From positions 62,001-126,000 of the forward strand of contig JAODTK010005772.1 in assembly GCA_026419785.1 (NCBI GenBank): a stretch of DNA of 64,000 nt, read 5' to 3'. Shown in pieces: positions 1 through 11,870 of the stretch. The position numbers and the translations under genes are program-made. Position 1 is the first letter of the stretch, and each line of letters opens with the position of its first letter. The DNA comes from Sclerodactyla briareus (lineage: Eukaryota > Echinodermata > Holothuroidea > Dendrochirotida > Sclerodactylidae). The notes under the pieces are model-generated. The model saw only the letters and a program-made list of their open reading frames with translations, ran no database searches and was not told the origin of the DNA.

Positions 1-880
1 TCGGCGATTAAAACCGGGCCCCCCTTTTTTGTTTTTGGGGGCAGAATTTTACTGCTAGAAAGATTTCTTGGGATGCCTGACTGTCGCTCCTAGCTAAAGT
101 CGCTGCGTCCCATCGTTATGCACGGACAAGATCGCCTCACAGAACACTGTATTGCATGGTGCAAAAAAAATGCAGTATATTTAAATAGACATTTTGGCAA
201 CATCAAACAACTCAATTTGAGGTCTTAGGTCATTGAAATTATTATTTGGTATCATTGTTCCCCCAGATGGAGTTACTAGTGCACCGCTATTAGATGAGGC
301 CGTAGAAGCTGTGTTGAAGCGCAGTGAATTGGCCCATCATCAGCAATTTCCTTTGATACTATATTTGTTCATTCAAATGATCAGTGCATTTTAACAGAAT
401 ATTGCACTGGAATTCATACTTCATTCCTTTTTAACATAGTCATTCCATTCCCGGAGTTAATACAAAATAACATTTTAACCTCATTAAATTAACAATTTTT
501 GTAATTTCTTGCCTTTGTGATTCAGAGTATTCATCATGACTTTTGTATTACTGGGAATTGGTTACCGCCGTGATGTCATTCGTTATGGAGGTTAAGCTGC
601 CGCATAAAAACATCAATTTTATTTACAGGGAATTGAGTACGTCGGTCTACGCGAGTCACGACCCACAACCTCATTATATCGCGGAGCGGCGATGGCGGCG
701 CCAGTGCTCAAGCGATTCGGTTTTAATACCACATTTTTTTCCATGTTTGTATGGCTGATGCAACATTTCAACATTAAATCAAGCAACTAGTGCGTGCTAC
801 TGCTGCTGTAAACAGAAATATTTTCAGTCTTTAACTCCGCACTATCACTTTTTTTTATAGTCAGGCCTACAAGATTGGCC
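1..880. other. Unannotated AT-rich sequence
   Basis: I see no gene, RNA or clear repeat here. The only long open frame (543-758, plus, 71 codons) has no recognisable domain and no splice or promoter context, so I do not call it a gene. Confidence 0.5.
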
Positions 881-929
881 AAAAATGTGTTTGGGTGGCG
901 CTTACTTGAGATGGGCGCTTAGCGGATGA

Positions 930-1290
930 TACGTAATTGAGCTGAAAACTAAACAGTTCATCGACCATATATCCCACATGTATGTCCAAACAAAGTCCCC
1001 ATAACCCTATGGTTCATTTGTAATCTTGTCAACGAGCCTAAACAATAAATACTTAGAAAGGCTAATTACCTTACTATTAGTGACTTTTTTGGGTGCCCAA
1101 AATCCAATCAGAATCGGGGTTGCCTAACCCCGCTGCTACCCTGGATATTTTGTCGCAATTGCACTTACGGTTTCGAAAGATATCCTGCTAACGGAAGTGT
1201 GACACACGCACACATGCACCCACACACAACACACACACCACACATACACACACGAAATAGTGATCACTACGTCCCCTCCTGATTTCATTC
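930..1290 (+). mobile_element. Family A element, right-hand part (copy A3)
   Basis: This stretch is collinear with the right half of the family A copies at 8803-9699 and 38649-39505. Shared landmarks, in order, are a 'cagttcatc' block, 'ccctatggttc', 'aatcttg' followed by a 'cctaaac' block, a 'cccaaaatc' block, 'cggtttcg', 'cctgctaacgg', a CA-rich microsatellite (about 1202-1253), the palindrome TAGTGATCACTA (1258-1269) and a 'cctcctgatttcattcc' end. The left part of the element is missing. Identity to a Helitron/Helentron-associated class is inferred from architecture only; no protein is encoded. Confidence 0.65.
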
Positions 1291-2320
1291 CCTAATACAA
1301 GAAACCGGATGATGATTCACTCAAATGATTATCAAAACAATAAATGATTGAACTCAGTGAATGAATTCGAAGAAATGAATATATTTCAGTTCAAAATCCT
1401 GATCTACATTGCAATTTGAATCAGGCCTGATTTAAAATTAATGACTCTGATACATAACAATCATCATCATTATTGTATATAAGAGGGGATTTTTTTGACT
1501 GTGACCAAGCTTCCACTCCCTTCAATTGGGCCCTCATATCAGTCTGATGCGAACTGGGTAACCTACATTGCTTGAGGCATACTAGAATCCTGAAATCCTG
1601 CCTCACAGTGCTTGCATATTGCTGAAAATAACTTCAGGCTGATGTTGTTTGACGAACAGTGGAGAAGCCTACTAGATGACCTCATGTTGCCCCTGGAGAA
1701 AACTAATGTCGGCCACTTATTCATCCAGATTTGATGGATATCAAGCACGACGTTCTTGGCTCCCCAAGCAATTAATGCTATGTCATTGACCTCGCCGATG
1801 TGATACCTATAGCAGAGTCATCCCCATCATTAATAATCCCAAGAATGCTATACTGGGCCTGTAGCTTATTCACACAGTTTTACGAATGATCCAAGTCTTA
1901 CTATAGTCCTCAATCATCCATCAGTAAGAAGCGATACTCACTTGAGCATACAAAGTAAACTAAAACATTGATGTCATACAAGTTTTGGCGAAACTGTGCC
2001 AACGGAGGTTCTGTAGGTGCCTAGAATGGAAAACCCCCACATTATCATGACATGTATTCCACCATTGTAAGCGTCTCTTGCGGTCATTTTTTCAATTGAA
2101 TGCACCTAAAATTACGAACACACACTCTGTGTGGTAGCCTACTTCTCTATGAGCCATGTTTACAAGTGGATAAACTGCTGTGTTCCCTGAGTGCACTGCC
2201 TACAAATATCACTACTAAAGACCATATCAAATCAGTAGAATACTGTTGACTCATGTCAACCAAAGAAGTAGTCACATTGTGGCATTGTGACGAAAACTGT
2301 CTAAATCTGGGAATTAGCCC
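1291..2320. other. Unannotated sequence
   Basis: Two short minus-strand open frames (1421-1606, 1563-1748) show no recognisable motif. I see nothing that supports a gene or a named repeat. Confidence 0.45.
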
Positions 2321-2324
2321 ATTT

Positions 2325-2885
2325 TCTTGACTTCAAGGGACCCATTTCTCTAATGTCAAATATCCCGGAACTAACATTGTACTGCACTCGGTACTTTTGG
2401 GAAATCAAACAAACTGAAATTTCATAAATGATGCACATTATAAGACAAAATTACCTCAGTGACTCAAATCCTTGTTAAAATTTGGGAGGACTGAAGGTAT
2501 CGACAACCACCCACGACAAAACTTCATTTCCCCCAGTGACCTCAATCTAGGTTGACATCCTTTGGAATGAGGTGGACCATACCGACCACTTAAGTCTCAT
2601 AAAAATCTGTGACAAATTTCACATGAAGTATCAAATAAGCAAATGAATGAACCCAGTGACCCTGAATTGAAGTTACAACTTCAGCACTGAAAGTGATTAA
2701 GCCATAACCCACACACACATAACAATATGCAAATCAGACACATATGACTGACCTCTGGTGACCCTGAATGTGTGTTAACATTTTTGAAGTGAAAGTAGAC
2801 ATATCATCAAGTTTCATACCATCTGACCAAAACTTTTTACATAATTATATGCAATTATGAACAAACTTCTCCAGGAAGGCTATTC
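2325..2885 (+). repeat. Family A internal minisatellite array
   Basis: Degenerate tandem units of roughly 110-130 bp. Each unit has the order: 'aatgacctccagtgaccctgaa'-like block, a 'ttgacatc/ttaacat' block, 'accatacc', 'ttcataaaaatctga', then 'cataaatgatgcaaatta'-like. The same unit recurs at 9000-9400, 12940-13870, 15460-15850, 26210-26450 and 38800-39110, where in two cases it sits inside a full family A element. No flanking ends are visible here, so this may be an array that lost its ends or a free satellite. Confidence 0.6.
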
Positions 2886-3835
2886 CACTCTTAATAACTC
2901 TGTATTAGTAGAAATATTTTTGAATGTCCATCAATCTACAGGCGTTACCCACACAAGTTTAAGTTAATGCCGCCTGTACTTGGCAACTTTTGGCAAACCA
3001 AAAGAACTAGTGGGAGAGCCCAAGGCCCTTGCATCCATGGAACCACTTTTGAAAACGCTAGAATCAATCACCTCAAATTTGTTCTCAGCCCCGTCGAAGT
3101 TAGACCGGCGCTTAAGTCTTCCCACGTAAGACAAATCCCTAAAACATGACTTTAAGCTCCTCTGCCCCTGCTGATGTTTTCAATTAACCTGCTTGTCTTT
3201 CGAGAAATAAGGATTCCATCCTTGGACGGATCGCCAGTGAGGTCTACAGCTGCTCAAACAGCCGACAACTATATCTTTTATCAGACAAGGCAATCCCAAA
3301 AGTAATCTCACCTGGTTTACGCGATCGGTGTTTTTATTAGTCCCTACCTAAACAACTATACACAACCAGCTATCATGCAGGCCATCGTCATGTCAAAGGA
3401 ACATCACAGATTTTCACGTAAACACCAGAACTTTCCTAAACGAAGCACAAAGATGGTGCTGTACTCAAACTGCACAAATGAACCATACAAATTCAAAATC
3501 TGTTCATATTTTTAGATCATGAAGTCAAGAGGCAGTTTCCCAACGATTGCCTATTGTGCCCTGTAACAACTTTTGACCTTGATCTTCATAAGCCACGCTT
3601 TCTTAGAAGTCACTAAACATTGCTACTTAGTTCAGTCAACATCCCGAAGATACCAATTGAGAGATAACAAGGCGTGGTGATCTGTCCCCAGTGTCTCGCC
3701 TCGTGTGCATCAGTGGTTTTTCTTCTACCATTAGAATGAAGCATTGACTATCTAACGAGACATGTCGAGTTGAAGATTTAGTTTTTAACAACTTTGAGAG
3801 AGAATTCCCCCCTTGGAAATGCCAATCGTAAAATT
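2886..3835. other. Unannotated sequence
   Basis: No gene seen. Part of 3400-3600 loosely resembles 30290-30400 (shared 'atggtgctgta', 'gcacaaatg', 'cctgtaacaacttttgacc' in order), suggesting an undescribed old interspersed repeat. Confidence 0.35.
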
Positions 3836-3837
3836 TG

Positions 3838-4005
3838 TTAAAACTGGTTCCATCTATTAGCAGATTTTATGCTGAAATCTAGTCAGTTCATGATAACCGG
3901 CCATCTTGATTAAATGCAGAAGTCAAACCACATCATATAGCTCGTAGTCATGGTGTAATCTTGCTAGCCATCGTAAACCCTAAAATTTGAATATGCAAAT
4001 TACTC
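3838..4005 (+). mobile_element. Family A element fragment (copy A5)
   Basis: Matches the middle-right part of family A: 'gctgaaatctagtcagttcat', then 'aaaccacatcat', 'tggtgtaatcttgctagc', 'taaacc'. The CA tract and terminal palindrome are absent. Short and diverged, so the boundary is approximate. Confidence 0.5.
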
Positions 4006-4945
4006 TTAATAATGGTGGATTGTGCCTAAATTCTGATTAGATCCCTACACCTAACTGGTGTTGCCATTAATGTGATCAATCAGCTATAGCTTGAAACCTC
4101 AAAACATGCCATTAGTTCATGTGGCTGCTTTCCTGGTTTCCTTCTAATTGTGCATGTGCCTGGACATGTAAGTATCCTGTCTGGGGATTGGTTTTCATCA
4201 CTAATCCCTTGGCAGTCTCTTGTAAACAGTCAACATGGAGCATGAATCTTTTGCCTTCCAGGTTTTGATAAAGTGGTCGGATCCGGGATTTCACTGATTG
4301 TCTGTTGGATGGAAACGTAAACATGGTCTGGAACAGGTTACACCCCTGCCTTGATATCATTTACCACTTCTTGAGGAAGATGGTAGTTTATCCAGATCAA
4401 TATAACCAGTATTCCTAGATGAAGCTTGAATGGCTTCCTAATGTTTTTGAAAATCTGTAACGCAGCCAGTACGATCAGAAGAGCCTACTGTGCAGAGAAA
4501 TGGAAAAAACATTTAGGGTGAAATTGTGTTACAAACTGATGGCTAACTTAACCATTATTCTTTTTTTGGTGATGGTACTGAGATCAACTATAATTCGAGG
4601 ACAAATCAGCTAGTTCCATGAGAATATCTGCAGGTTTAGCTTCAAATTTTGCATTGTAGTTTCTGTGGTATGTTCAAGCATGTATTCCCTCCTCATCCCA
4701 TTAGATTGGCTGGTTTTTTTGGGTGGGGTACAATAGCCCAAAGGTTTGGCTTTCCGTGGTGGCTGCACATTGACATGTGTGCAGCCAGTAATGCAGAGGT
4801 GACCGGAGCCTGGAAGCCCTGAAGGCCATGGTCATCGGATTTTGGGCAATGGCCTATGAGCCCCAAAGTTACTTCTTTTCAGGCCAGCTCTGAGGAGAAA
4901 ACACTAGTGTTGCAATTGTACTTATATATATTGCTTTTTCTACAA
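4006..4945. other. Unannotated sequence
   Basis: One minus-strand open frame (4112-4360, 82 codons) lacks any recognisable domain. Nothing else supported. Confidence 0.4.
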
Positions 4946-4949
4946 AGCA

Positions 4950-5370
4950 TTGGTCTGTGGCTACTGTGGCACAAATTGTATATATGAACCTACTGCACAG
5001 TTCGCCATATATCCCAGCCTCCGATGGGAAAGTGGATTGTGTCCGGGGTCTATTTTTTTCTATTGTAACTTGATCCCACATTATCAGAAGGAGGGTACTT
5101 GTCTCATCTTTCAACAAGCATTTAAAAACACTACTTCTGCTGGTAAGGGAGTGGTTGCAAGATTTTTCGAGGGAAAGGTCAACTCATCCCAGCCTCAAAT
5201 GGGAAGAGGGGCGATTTGTTTTTCAGGGATTTTTCTATTGTACGTGATGCCCACTTTTCCAGAAGCAGGTAAACCGTCGTCTCATATTCATTACCATTAA
5301 CAGCACAATACTCCTGGTAGGGAAGTGGGTTGCAGATGTTTTGGGGGAAGGGTCACTCTTAAATCCATAT
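4950..5370 (+). repeat. Two-copy tandem repeat, about 175 bp unit
   Basis: Blocks recur in order at about 175-bp spacing: 'cccagcctc..atgggaa' (5012 and 5188), 'ttttctattgta' (5055 and 5229), 'ctgctggtaagggagtgg..ttgcaagat' (5137 and 5311), and 'gggaaaggtcaactc' (5172 and 5345). The 116-codon plus-strand frame (4950-5300) lies across this duplication and is not credible as a gene. Confidence 0.6.
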
Positions 5371-6290
5371 TGGCATTGTTCTAGATGAATCCTAAATGTA
5401 TCAGCGTGTGCCTTCCACTTGCTAGGGAATCAATGGATTGTTGGCATTTGCTGAATTGCAATTGCATGTATATTTTTTCAAACACACTACGCTATTTTCT
5501 TAATCTATTCCTGTAGTACATTGCACTTCATTCCATTTCTGATTTCAAATCCTATTAATTGTTTCCAGGAGGGGTTGTAGAGGCAAATGAGTTCTAATTA
5601 ATACCTATTCTCTTGATGTTCATACTTACTGGCTTTTTTAGGGTTATTTTTTGTATATCTATAGCCTAAGAGACACTCTAAATTGGACTTACTCATAATG
5701 CTAACCCCGCTTGCTTTCCATGCTCCAAACCAACATTGCAGTTACTAACTGTCCTCTGCAATAACCTTCGCATTCTTTCTTGAGGGGTGGAGGGTGGGAG
5801 GTTTCGCAAGTTTTTTTGTTGTTTTTTTGGTTCACTTCTATATAATTTGCATTTATTTCAGATAGTTGTAAATAAAAAAGGAAAAAAATATTTTCTCCTT
5901 CCTTATAGCATAATTCCTCTAACATCATATTAATGTCCAATATTGCACTTTTAGGGTGTGGGGTCATCTCCTTCATGTATTTGCCTATACTCTCAATTCA
6001 TCTCCCTTCCATTTGTACAACCCATGTCCTAAAACCTACAATTCTCTCATGCTGACCCACTATAGGCTGCAGTATGCACGTAAGTTGTAACTCGCACTCA
6101 ACCAACTCCTTCCCAGTTGGCTACCAAGCAAATCCCCAAGGGTATTTGTTAATAGCATCGAGGTGCCTTTTTGTTATTAATTCTGACATGTGTCTCAACA
6201 TGGTATTTCTGCAACGCAAGTACTTTTTTCTTTCAATTGGTGACTTGTGAATGGATTTGCATAAAACGTAATTTTGGACATCATAGTGGT
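5371..6290. other. Unannotated sequence
   Basis: AT-rich, with T-runs around 5810-5830 and no gene or recognisable repeat. The minus-strand frame at 5701-5976 shows only low-complexity composition. Confidence 0.4.
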
Positions 6291-6294
6291 CCGT

Positions 6295-6562
6295 GTGGGG
6301 GAAAATTATGAGGATGGGGAGGGTTTGCAGGCTAATGGGGAATTAACCCAGTTGGGGAACCTAGAGAGACATTAATCAGGAAACTTCGATTTATAGGGGG
6401 TTACTAGTGGAATTTAGGTTTTTTTTTTTCAAAATTTGTAATTTGGGGAATCATTGCTGAAATAATTGATGAAGGGGGTGGTGATTGGGGAGGAATGGCA
6501 GGCTGAATGGGGGTAACAACCCAGTTGGGGAAATAGAGAGAGATACAGAAATTTGATTTGGA
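6295..6562 (+). repeat. Two-copy tandem repeat, about 180 bp unit
   Basis: The block 'ggggagg..tggcaggct.aatggggg' followed by 'aacccagttggggaa' and 'agagagacat' occurs at about 6313-6375 and again at about 6488-6545, separated by a T-run and 'aatttgtaatttgggg'. Confidence 0.55.
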
Positions 6563-6584
6563 ATTCAATTTGGGGATGTGTTCT

Positions 6585-8105
6585 CATGACCGAACATTAG
6601 CACTGACCCGTTCTTCAAAATATGTAATAGCATTTTGCATGAATTGCAACATGATGGGCCATGACAACATTGGACTTCAGCCAGAATTTCGGAACACCCT
6701 GATGGAACCCACTAACCAGGCCCTTACATATAAGAAAATTCAATTGGAACTTGAGATGCTTCATTACTAATGTGTTTAATTCCTGGATTCCAGTGGGACC
6801 TTGATCACAGTTCCGACACAATCCCAATGTGTCGACTGTTAGAACATCATCGTACCGAATGTCCGTCCTGTGCACCAAACTTGAAAGAGGAGAAGCATTT
6901 GCTTGATCCCACATGAGGGGCTCGCTCAGCCCACACTGGGCCTTGGGTCCCAAATCCTGGCAACCATTAAGGTCGGGCTATTGACGGTCCGCTTAGGACC
7001 GAACATTGGCACTGGGTCAACTAGTATTTGTAGGAAATCTATATTTGCAGTATTTTCATATTAGGGGAGGCCCTGTGGCCCACAATGGGCCTTGGCCCAA
7101 AATTCCTGAACGTGCCAATGGCCCTCCTACGAAGACCTTTACCTGTAACTTTTAAGAAGACCAATTGGAAGCTTTGTGGGGAGGAGATTGCATTCGACAC
7201 CATTGTGTTTAATAATCATAAATGGGCCCTAGGGCCCGCGTCAGACCTTGGAACAGAAAATCTCAACACCCCAAAGTATTTTTACAGAACAGCATTATGA
7301 CCAAACATCAGCACTGTGCACTGAAGTTGTAGCGATACAATTTGCATAGTTCTTTATTGGGCCCTGGGCCCAAGCTGGGCCCTGGACCAAAATTCCCGCT
7401 GCTGTCTACCCAGGCCCATTACTTAACTTTAAAGAAATCAATTGAAGCCTGGAGGAGATGCTTTTCAAACACCATTGTGTGACACTTCATGAAAATGGGC
7501 CGACGGCCTCAGTGGGACCTTGGACCAAAAATTTCCTGAGTCACCCAACTGTAACAGCGTCAGACCATCATTATGACTGAATGTCAGCACGGTGCAACTA
7601 AATTTGTAAAAGGAGCAGCATTTTGCGAACTCCACATTATGGTCCCCAGGGCCCACGCTGGGCTTTTGGACCAATTCCCTTGGCCTCTAAAGATAGGCTA
7701 TTAGACCACCATACACTGAACATCAGCACTGTGCATTATAATTTGTATTAGGAGTACAAGATTTTATGGTATTTCATATATGGGCCCCTTGGCCCAAGTA
7801 GGACCTGAGCCAAAATTCCCGAACAACCCCCGGTCGCCCTCTACCAAAGGACAATTACATGTAACCTAGAAGAAGATCAAATGAATCGTGTGGGAGGAGA
7901 TTGCATTCAGTAAAATCTATGTGTGAAATTTCATAAAATGGCCCTTGGGCCCGATTGGGGCCTTGGCCAAAAATCCTGACACAGCCCAAAGGTACGGCTG
8001 TTTGACCATAATTATGACCAAACACCGGCCCTGGGCACAAAAGTGTAGGAGATATACTATTTTGAAAGTTTACACATAATGCCTAATTGCCCCTTTAATG
8101 ACTTA
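6585..8105 (+). repeat. Family D tandem array (GGGCCC-rich units)
   Basis: A degenerate array of related sub-units of about 100-130 bp arranged in a higher-order pattern. Landmarks repeat many times: 'atgaccgaacat.agcactg', 'gtaggagatacaa', 'attttgcagtatttcata', 'gggccc..gggcccaagctgggcc', 'aaaattcctgaac.ccc', 'ggccctctaccaaagacca', 'caattgaagcttgtgggagg' and 'caccattgtgtg'. Other blocks of the same family lie at 30270-30490, 34960-35310 and 41690-42490. The open frames inside (for example 6615-6953 minus) are by-products of the repeat. Confidence 0.75.
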
Positions 8106-8204
8106 TGACCCTGCCCTTCACAAGGACAAAGTTGTCCCAGAGGTCAATAACATTGTGCCAAGTTTGGGTCAACATCCTTGCGATGACTGTTTGGGGACAA
8201 AACG

Positions 8205-8346
8205 GCAATTGTTACACACGTGATGGATGGATTTGGATGGATGGATGGAGATTGATAGATGGATAGATAGATAGATAGTAGATGATAGATAGATAGATAG
8301 TTAAATGATGATAGATAATAGTAGATAGATATATAATAGATAGAGT
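8205..8346 (+). repeat. GATA/GATG microsatellite
   Basis: Begins with (GGAT)n-like units (about 8220-8250) and passes into (GATA)n with interruptions to about 8343. The tetranucleotide shift is seen directly. Confidence 0.9.
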
Positions 8347-8802
8347 TGCATGCAGATTCCAATAGCTCAACCAGCATAGCTGGGTTGAGCGAAAAAACTG
8401 ACCAATAAGTTTAACCTCTTATTACAAGAGAGTCCCTTAATTGCTTTTCTCTGCTCTCATGCCACCCCCTACTCTTCTCTCCATAAATATACCCAATTTA
8501 AATTTGTAGTTTTATCGCTCAGTTAACTCTCTTCTTTGACCCACTCCAACGTGAGACATTTTGAAATCCCCCGAGCACCCGGGCTTTCTTTGCCTTTTAA
8601 AATCATTTCCATCCTTATTCCATTGCCTTTTATTTCCACCACTCATGCCCCTCCCCCCCCCCCATGCATGCCCCTCCCCCCCCCCCCCGCCCAGGCGTAA
8701 ACACTCCTCCCCGCATCCCCCACACACCAAACTATCCCCTAGGCAGCAAGATGTCCCAAAAATATATCTTCAGGAACCCTCCACATTTGACCCCCAGTCC
8801 CC
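8347..8802. other. Unannotated sequence with C-runs
   Basis: No gene. At 8641-8691 there is a near-duplicate 'catgcccct' plus C-run, giving two poly-C tracts about 23 bp apart. Open frames on both strands here are proline- or glycine-rich translations of the C-runs. Confidence 0.5.
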
Positions 8803-9699
8803 CAGGCAAGAAGAGAGTAAGAAAAATGTTACAGGTTTCTTGAAGGTTTTCAACCTAATCAAATGGATTGGGTCAGAGAGGGTTTGCTTGTGGGCAGCTT
8901 ATCACAGCACAATTGTCACAGGAGCCTATGGTTTACTCGTTCTTCAGCAGTGAGTTATTCTCAGAATCTATTAATGATGGAATTCAATCAAATTCATGAA
9001 CATCACACACATCAGATCCAGAACTTTTAATGGACCATACCTACTGAGTTTGGGCAAAATTCTTACCAAGTGGAAATTGGAATAATCTATTATGCAAATT
9101 AGGCACATACAATGACCTCTATGACCCCGCTGTACCTTCAAACTGATCAGGCTCAAAGGTGTATCACATCTACTAAGTTTTTGTGGAAATCCAACAAACT
9201 TTCAAAAATTGCATAAATGATGCAAATTAACACTTAAATGACCTCCAGTGAACCCTGATCACTTAAATTTTCTCGGGAACCATGGGTTGCCACATCAACT
9301 AATTTCGTGGAATCGACACACTTGAACATTTGGCATAAATTAGCAAATTAGACACTTAATTTGCTATTGTCAGCTGAAAATCTACTCAGTTCACCTACCT
9401 GTTCATCCAGGTCCTACAGCCAAACTACATCACTAATAGCCCTATGGTTCTTGGCATATCCTGCTACGAGCTTAAACAAAATTTCTAATTTACTAGAATG
9501 AGCTATTACCCAACTTAATTATGACATGCTCTCAAATCTAATAGATCGTGTACACCCAACCCCAATGCTACCTCACAGCCACATTTTGTCATATCGCCTC
9601 AACGGTTTGTGAGAAATCCTGCTAACGGAAAGTGTGACACACACACACGCCATAGTGACCACTATGTCTCTTCCTGACTTTCATTCCTGGAAGTCCTAA
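8803..9699 (+). mobile_element. Family A element, near full-length (copy A1)
   Basis: Collinear over about 850 bp with 38649-39505. Order: left end 'cccaggcaagaagagagtaa', unique left arm, two to three internal minisatellite units with 'gcataaatgatgcaaatta' and 'atgacctccagtgaaccc', right arm, CA microsatellite (9638-9648), a perfect hairpin CATAGTG-AC-CACTATG (9651-9666), then 'tctcttcctgactttcattcctgg'. Non-coding and non-autonomous. The architecture is like pearl/HINE elements. Its right end coincides with the decayed LINE 3' truncation point at 9700, so either this element inserted there or the LINE was broken there. Confidence 0.75.
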
Positions 9700-11870
9700 T
9701 TAAGCCAAGTGATGTCCTATTCAGCCAAGAATTACCTTTTCTCACAGCTTCAGCACACTTCTTAGGTTCACAATCACAATTACAACTGACAATTAACTCC
9801 GAGATTCTTCCCTGACTTCACCTGATGAATTTTGTGGCCCATTTGACCTTGAGAGAAGCGTTGTGACATTTGGACACCAAACAGGCAAATTTGCACTTTA
9901 TCACCTCAAAAACATTGTGTCAATCGAGAAAGACCATTTGGAGATTAGATCAGATCAAGATCCCTTTGGACAATAGCAACATCATTGTTTCTTACACCTT
10001 CCCGTACAACTTGTATTGTTCCATAAAACTTTTTAAAAACCCTGGATGCCCGAATCTTGAGAATCGTCAATACTCCAGGAAAAGTAAAGGCCCGAGAAAA
10101 TGATCGTTGGGGAACCCACTAGTGACCGTTTGCCAAGGAGACACGAATGCCCATTGATGACAACTAGTGTTCCATTTTTAGTAGCCACTACTCCAATAAA
10201 AGCCTCAAAGAAAATTCCCCCTTAATGACCGAAACTTCTCACATTTACGCACCGACGCCTCAGGAGGAACCTTGTCAAAGCTTTTTTTTGGAGTCTGGGA
10301 AAATTTATCAACAGCACTGGCCATTGTAACTGCACTATGTGACATCATCCCATAAATTCCAAGAGGTTGATCCAACACAAATGGTTCTTCTTTCCTAAAC
10401 ACCCTGCTGAGAACCCCGGATTGACATACTCATTGAAAAAAAATCTACAACATGATCCCGAATAATCGATTCAAACACCTTGCAGACCACACTAGAATAG
10501 TAAGACTCACTGGCCTGTGTATTATAAGGGAGAGACCTATTGCCTTTCTCTTTTTTCTCTGAACATAGGGAGAAACCAGTTTGCTCTCCTGCAAATCACA
10601 TCCGGAAACAAGTCATCTTCTGAAAGATTTCATTAGAATAATAGGTAATGGACAGACATATGGTCACCTAAGATTTCAATAATGAAGGTATAAACTCTGT
10701 CTGGACCAGAGCTTTGTAACCTTACCACTTTTTGAGCTTCTGTAGTTTCTCCTGTATCTACAGCAGGCAAACATACTATAGTACCATAGTATGACGCACC
10801 CCAACCACAAAGGTCGCTGAAATTATCAAAGTTTTTCCTGAGCAAAACCAATGCCAAATAGTTATACATGCTAGCCCATCTCCTGACTATCGCTGGTTGT
10901 TTCACCAGAATCAGACACTAACCGTGGCCCCTGCTGTCCTCAACGTTCTGCTCCCCCTAACATAAGAGAAACACCCACGAGGATATCCTTCAAAATTAAA
11001 AAATTTTTTAAAAGGAAAAAGAGGGGGCCCCCCCAAAATCTGGCCTCTCAAAATTGACTTAGCACCAAAACTAAACCATGGACTGCCTCTGCTGACATCT
11101 AAATCAAACAGAACCAGTAGAACGATAACGTCGCCATAAATGTCGCTTTACGTTTGATGGCCAGATAAACTTCCCTTTTCATCCAACAAAGCCTTTTGTT
11201 CTTAGTGCATTGTTTTTTCCAAGGAATTTAAACTTTCATTATCTTTTAACTATATAATGAAACCCTTGCATTCAAAACGTCCTAACAAATTAGACCAATC
11301 TACCATTACTACTCGAAACCCGAAAATGCTATCCAAATCTGCCTTCGAGAAGAGGACGAGCTCACGCTTCTGTGAATAGTTCACCAACAAAACAGATCGA
11401 ACACCGTATAATAGGGGGTGGAGGTGGGGGGGGGTCGTGTATGCAACACTTGCATCAAGGCTTCACTTAATTTCTCCTACTAACCACTTAACCGGTGGTA
11501 TCACTAGACCAGGAACTAAATCTAAAAATATTTGCTTTTCTCACGTAAAATGAACATGCTCGAGAGAAACCAATTCTGGGTTGACATTGAACAAAGTCAG
11601 ATCTATGCCTACCACTACTACCTCCGGACTAAGAACTATCTGGATAATTGAAATCACCCATAATAATTGAACTCTTAACAGAAACTTTGAATAGCAATGT
11701 CAAGAGAGCGAGTTAAATTGTTTTCAGAGGTTCTGTTGGGAGGACGATGTAGAACACCACTACAACGATCTTGGAATCACCTGAAATGTTTGATACGGAA
11801 TTCACACCAAACGAATAAGCCAATTCGGGATAGCTCTTGCGCATGCGTCATTGTCCCCCGGTGCTGCTTT
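9700..11870 (-). mobile_element. Decayed LINE retrotransposon (CR1/Jockey group), endonuclease + reverse transcriptase
   Basis: Minus-strand translation, read across several frames, gives a coherent APE-type LINE ORF2. From the 5' side: VFYRPPN (about 11730-11760), MGDFNYPD (about 11640-11665, typical endonuclease motif), an LDLV block, the linker WRRYRSTGS (about 11105-11140), then reverse transcriptase pieces: SGPD (about 10705), RPVSLT and VVCKVFESIIRDH (about 10455-10515), FDKVP (about 10255), a degraded [11 protein letters not shown] region (about 10100), LYGKV after the lost YADD box (about 10000), and a CAEAVRKGN-like segment (about 9760). Many frameshifts and stops; it is not functional. 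The C-terminal end and 3' UTR are missing at 9700, where family A starts. The exact clade is not settled from sequence alone. Confidence 0.85.

Noticed and set aside
1421-1748. A possible transposase or LINE remnant on the minus strand
   Set aside because: No ordered motif could be read; resemblance was limited to a few residues.
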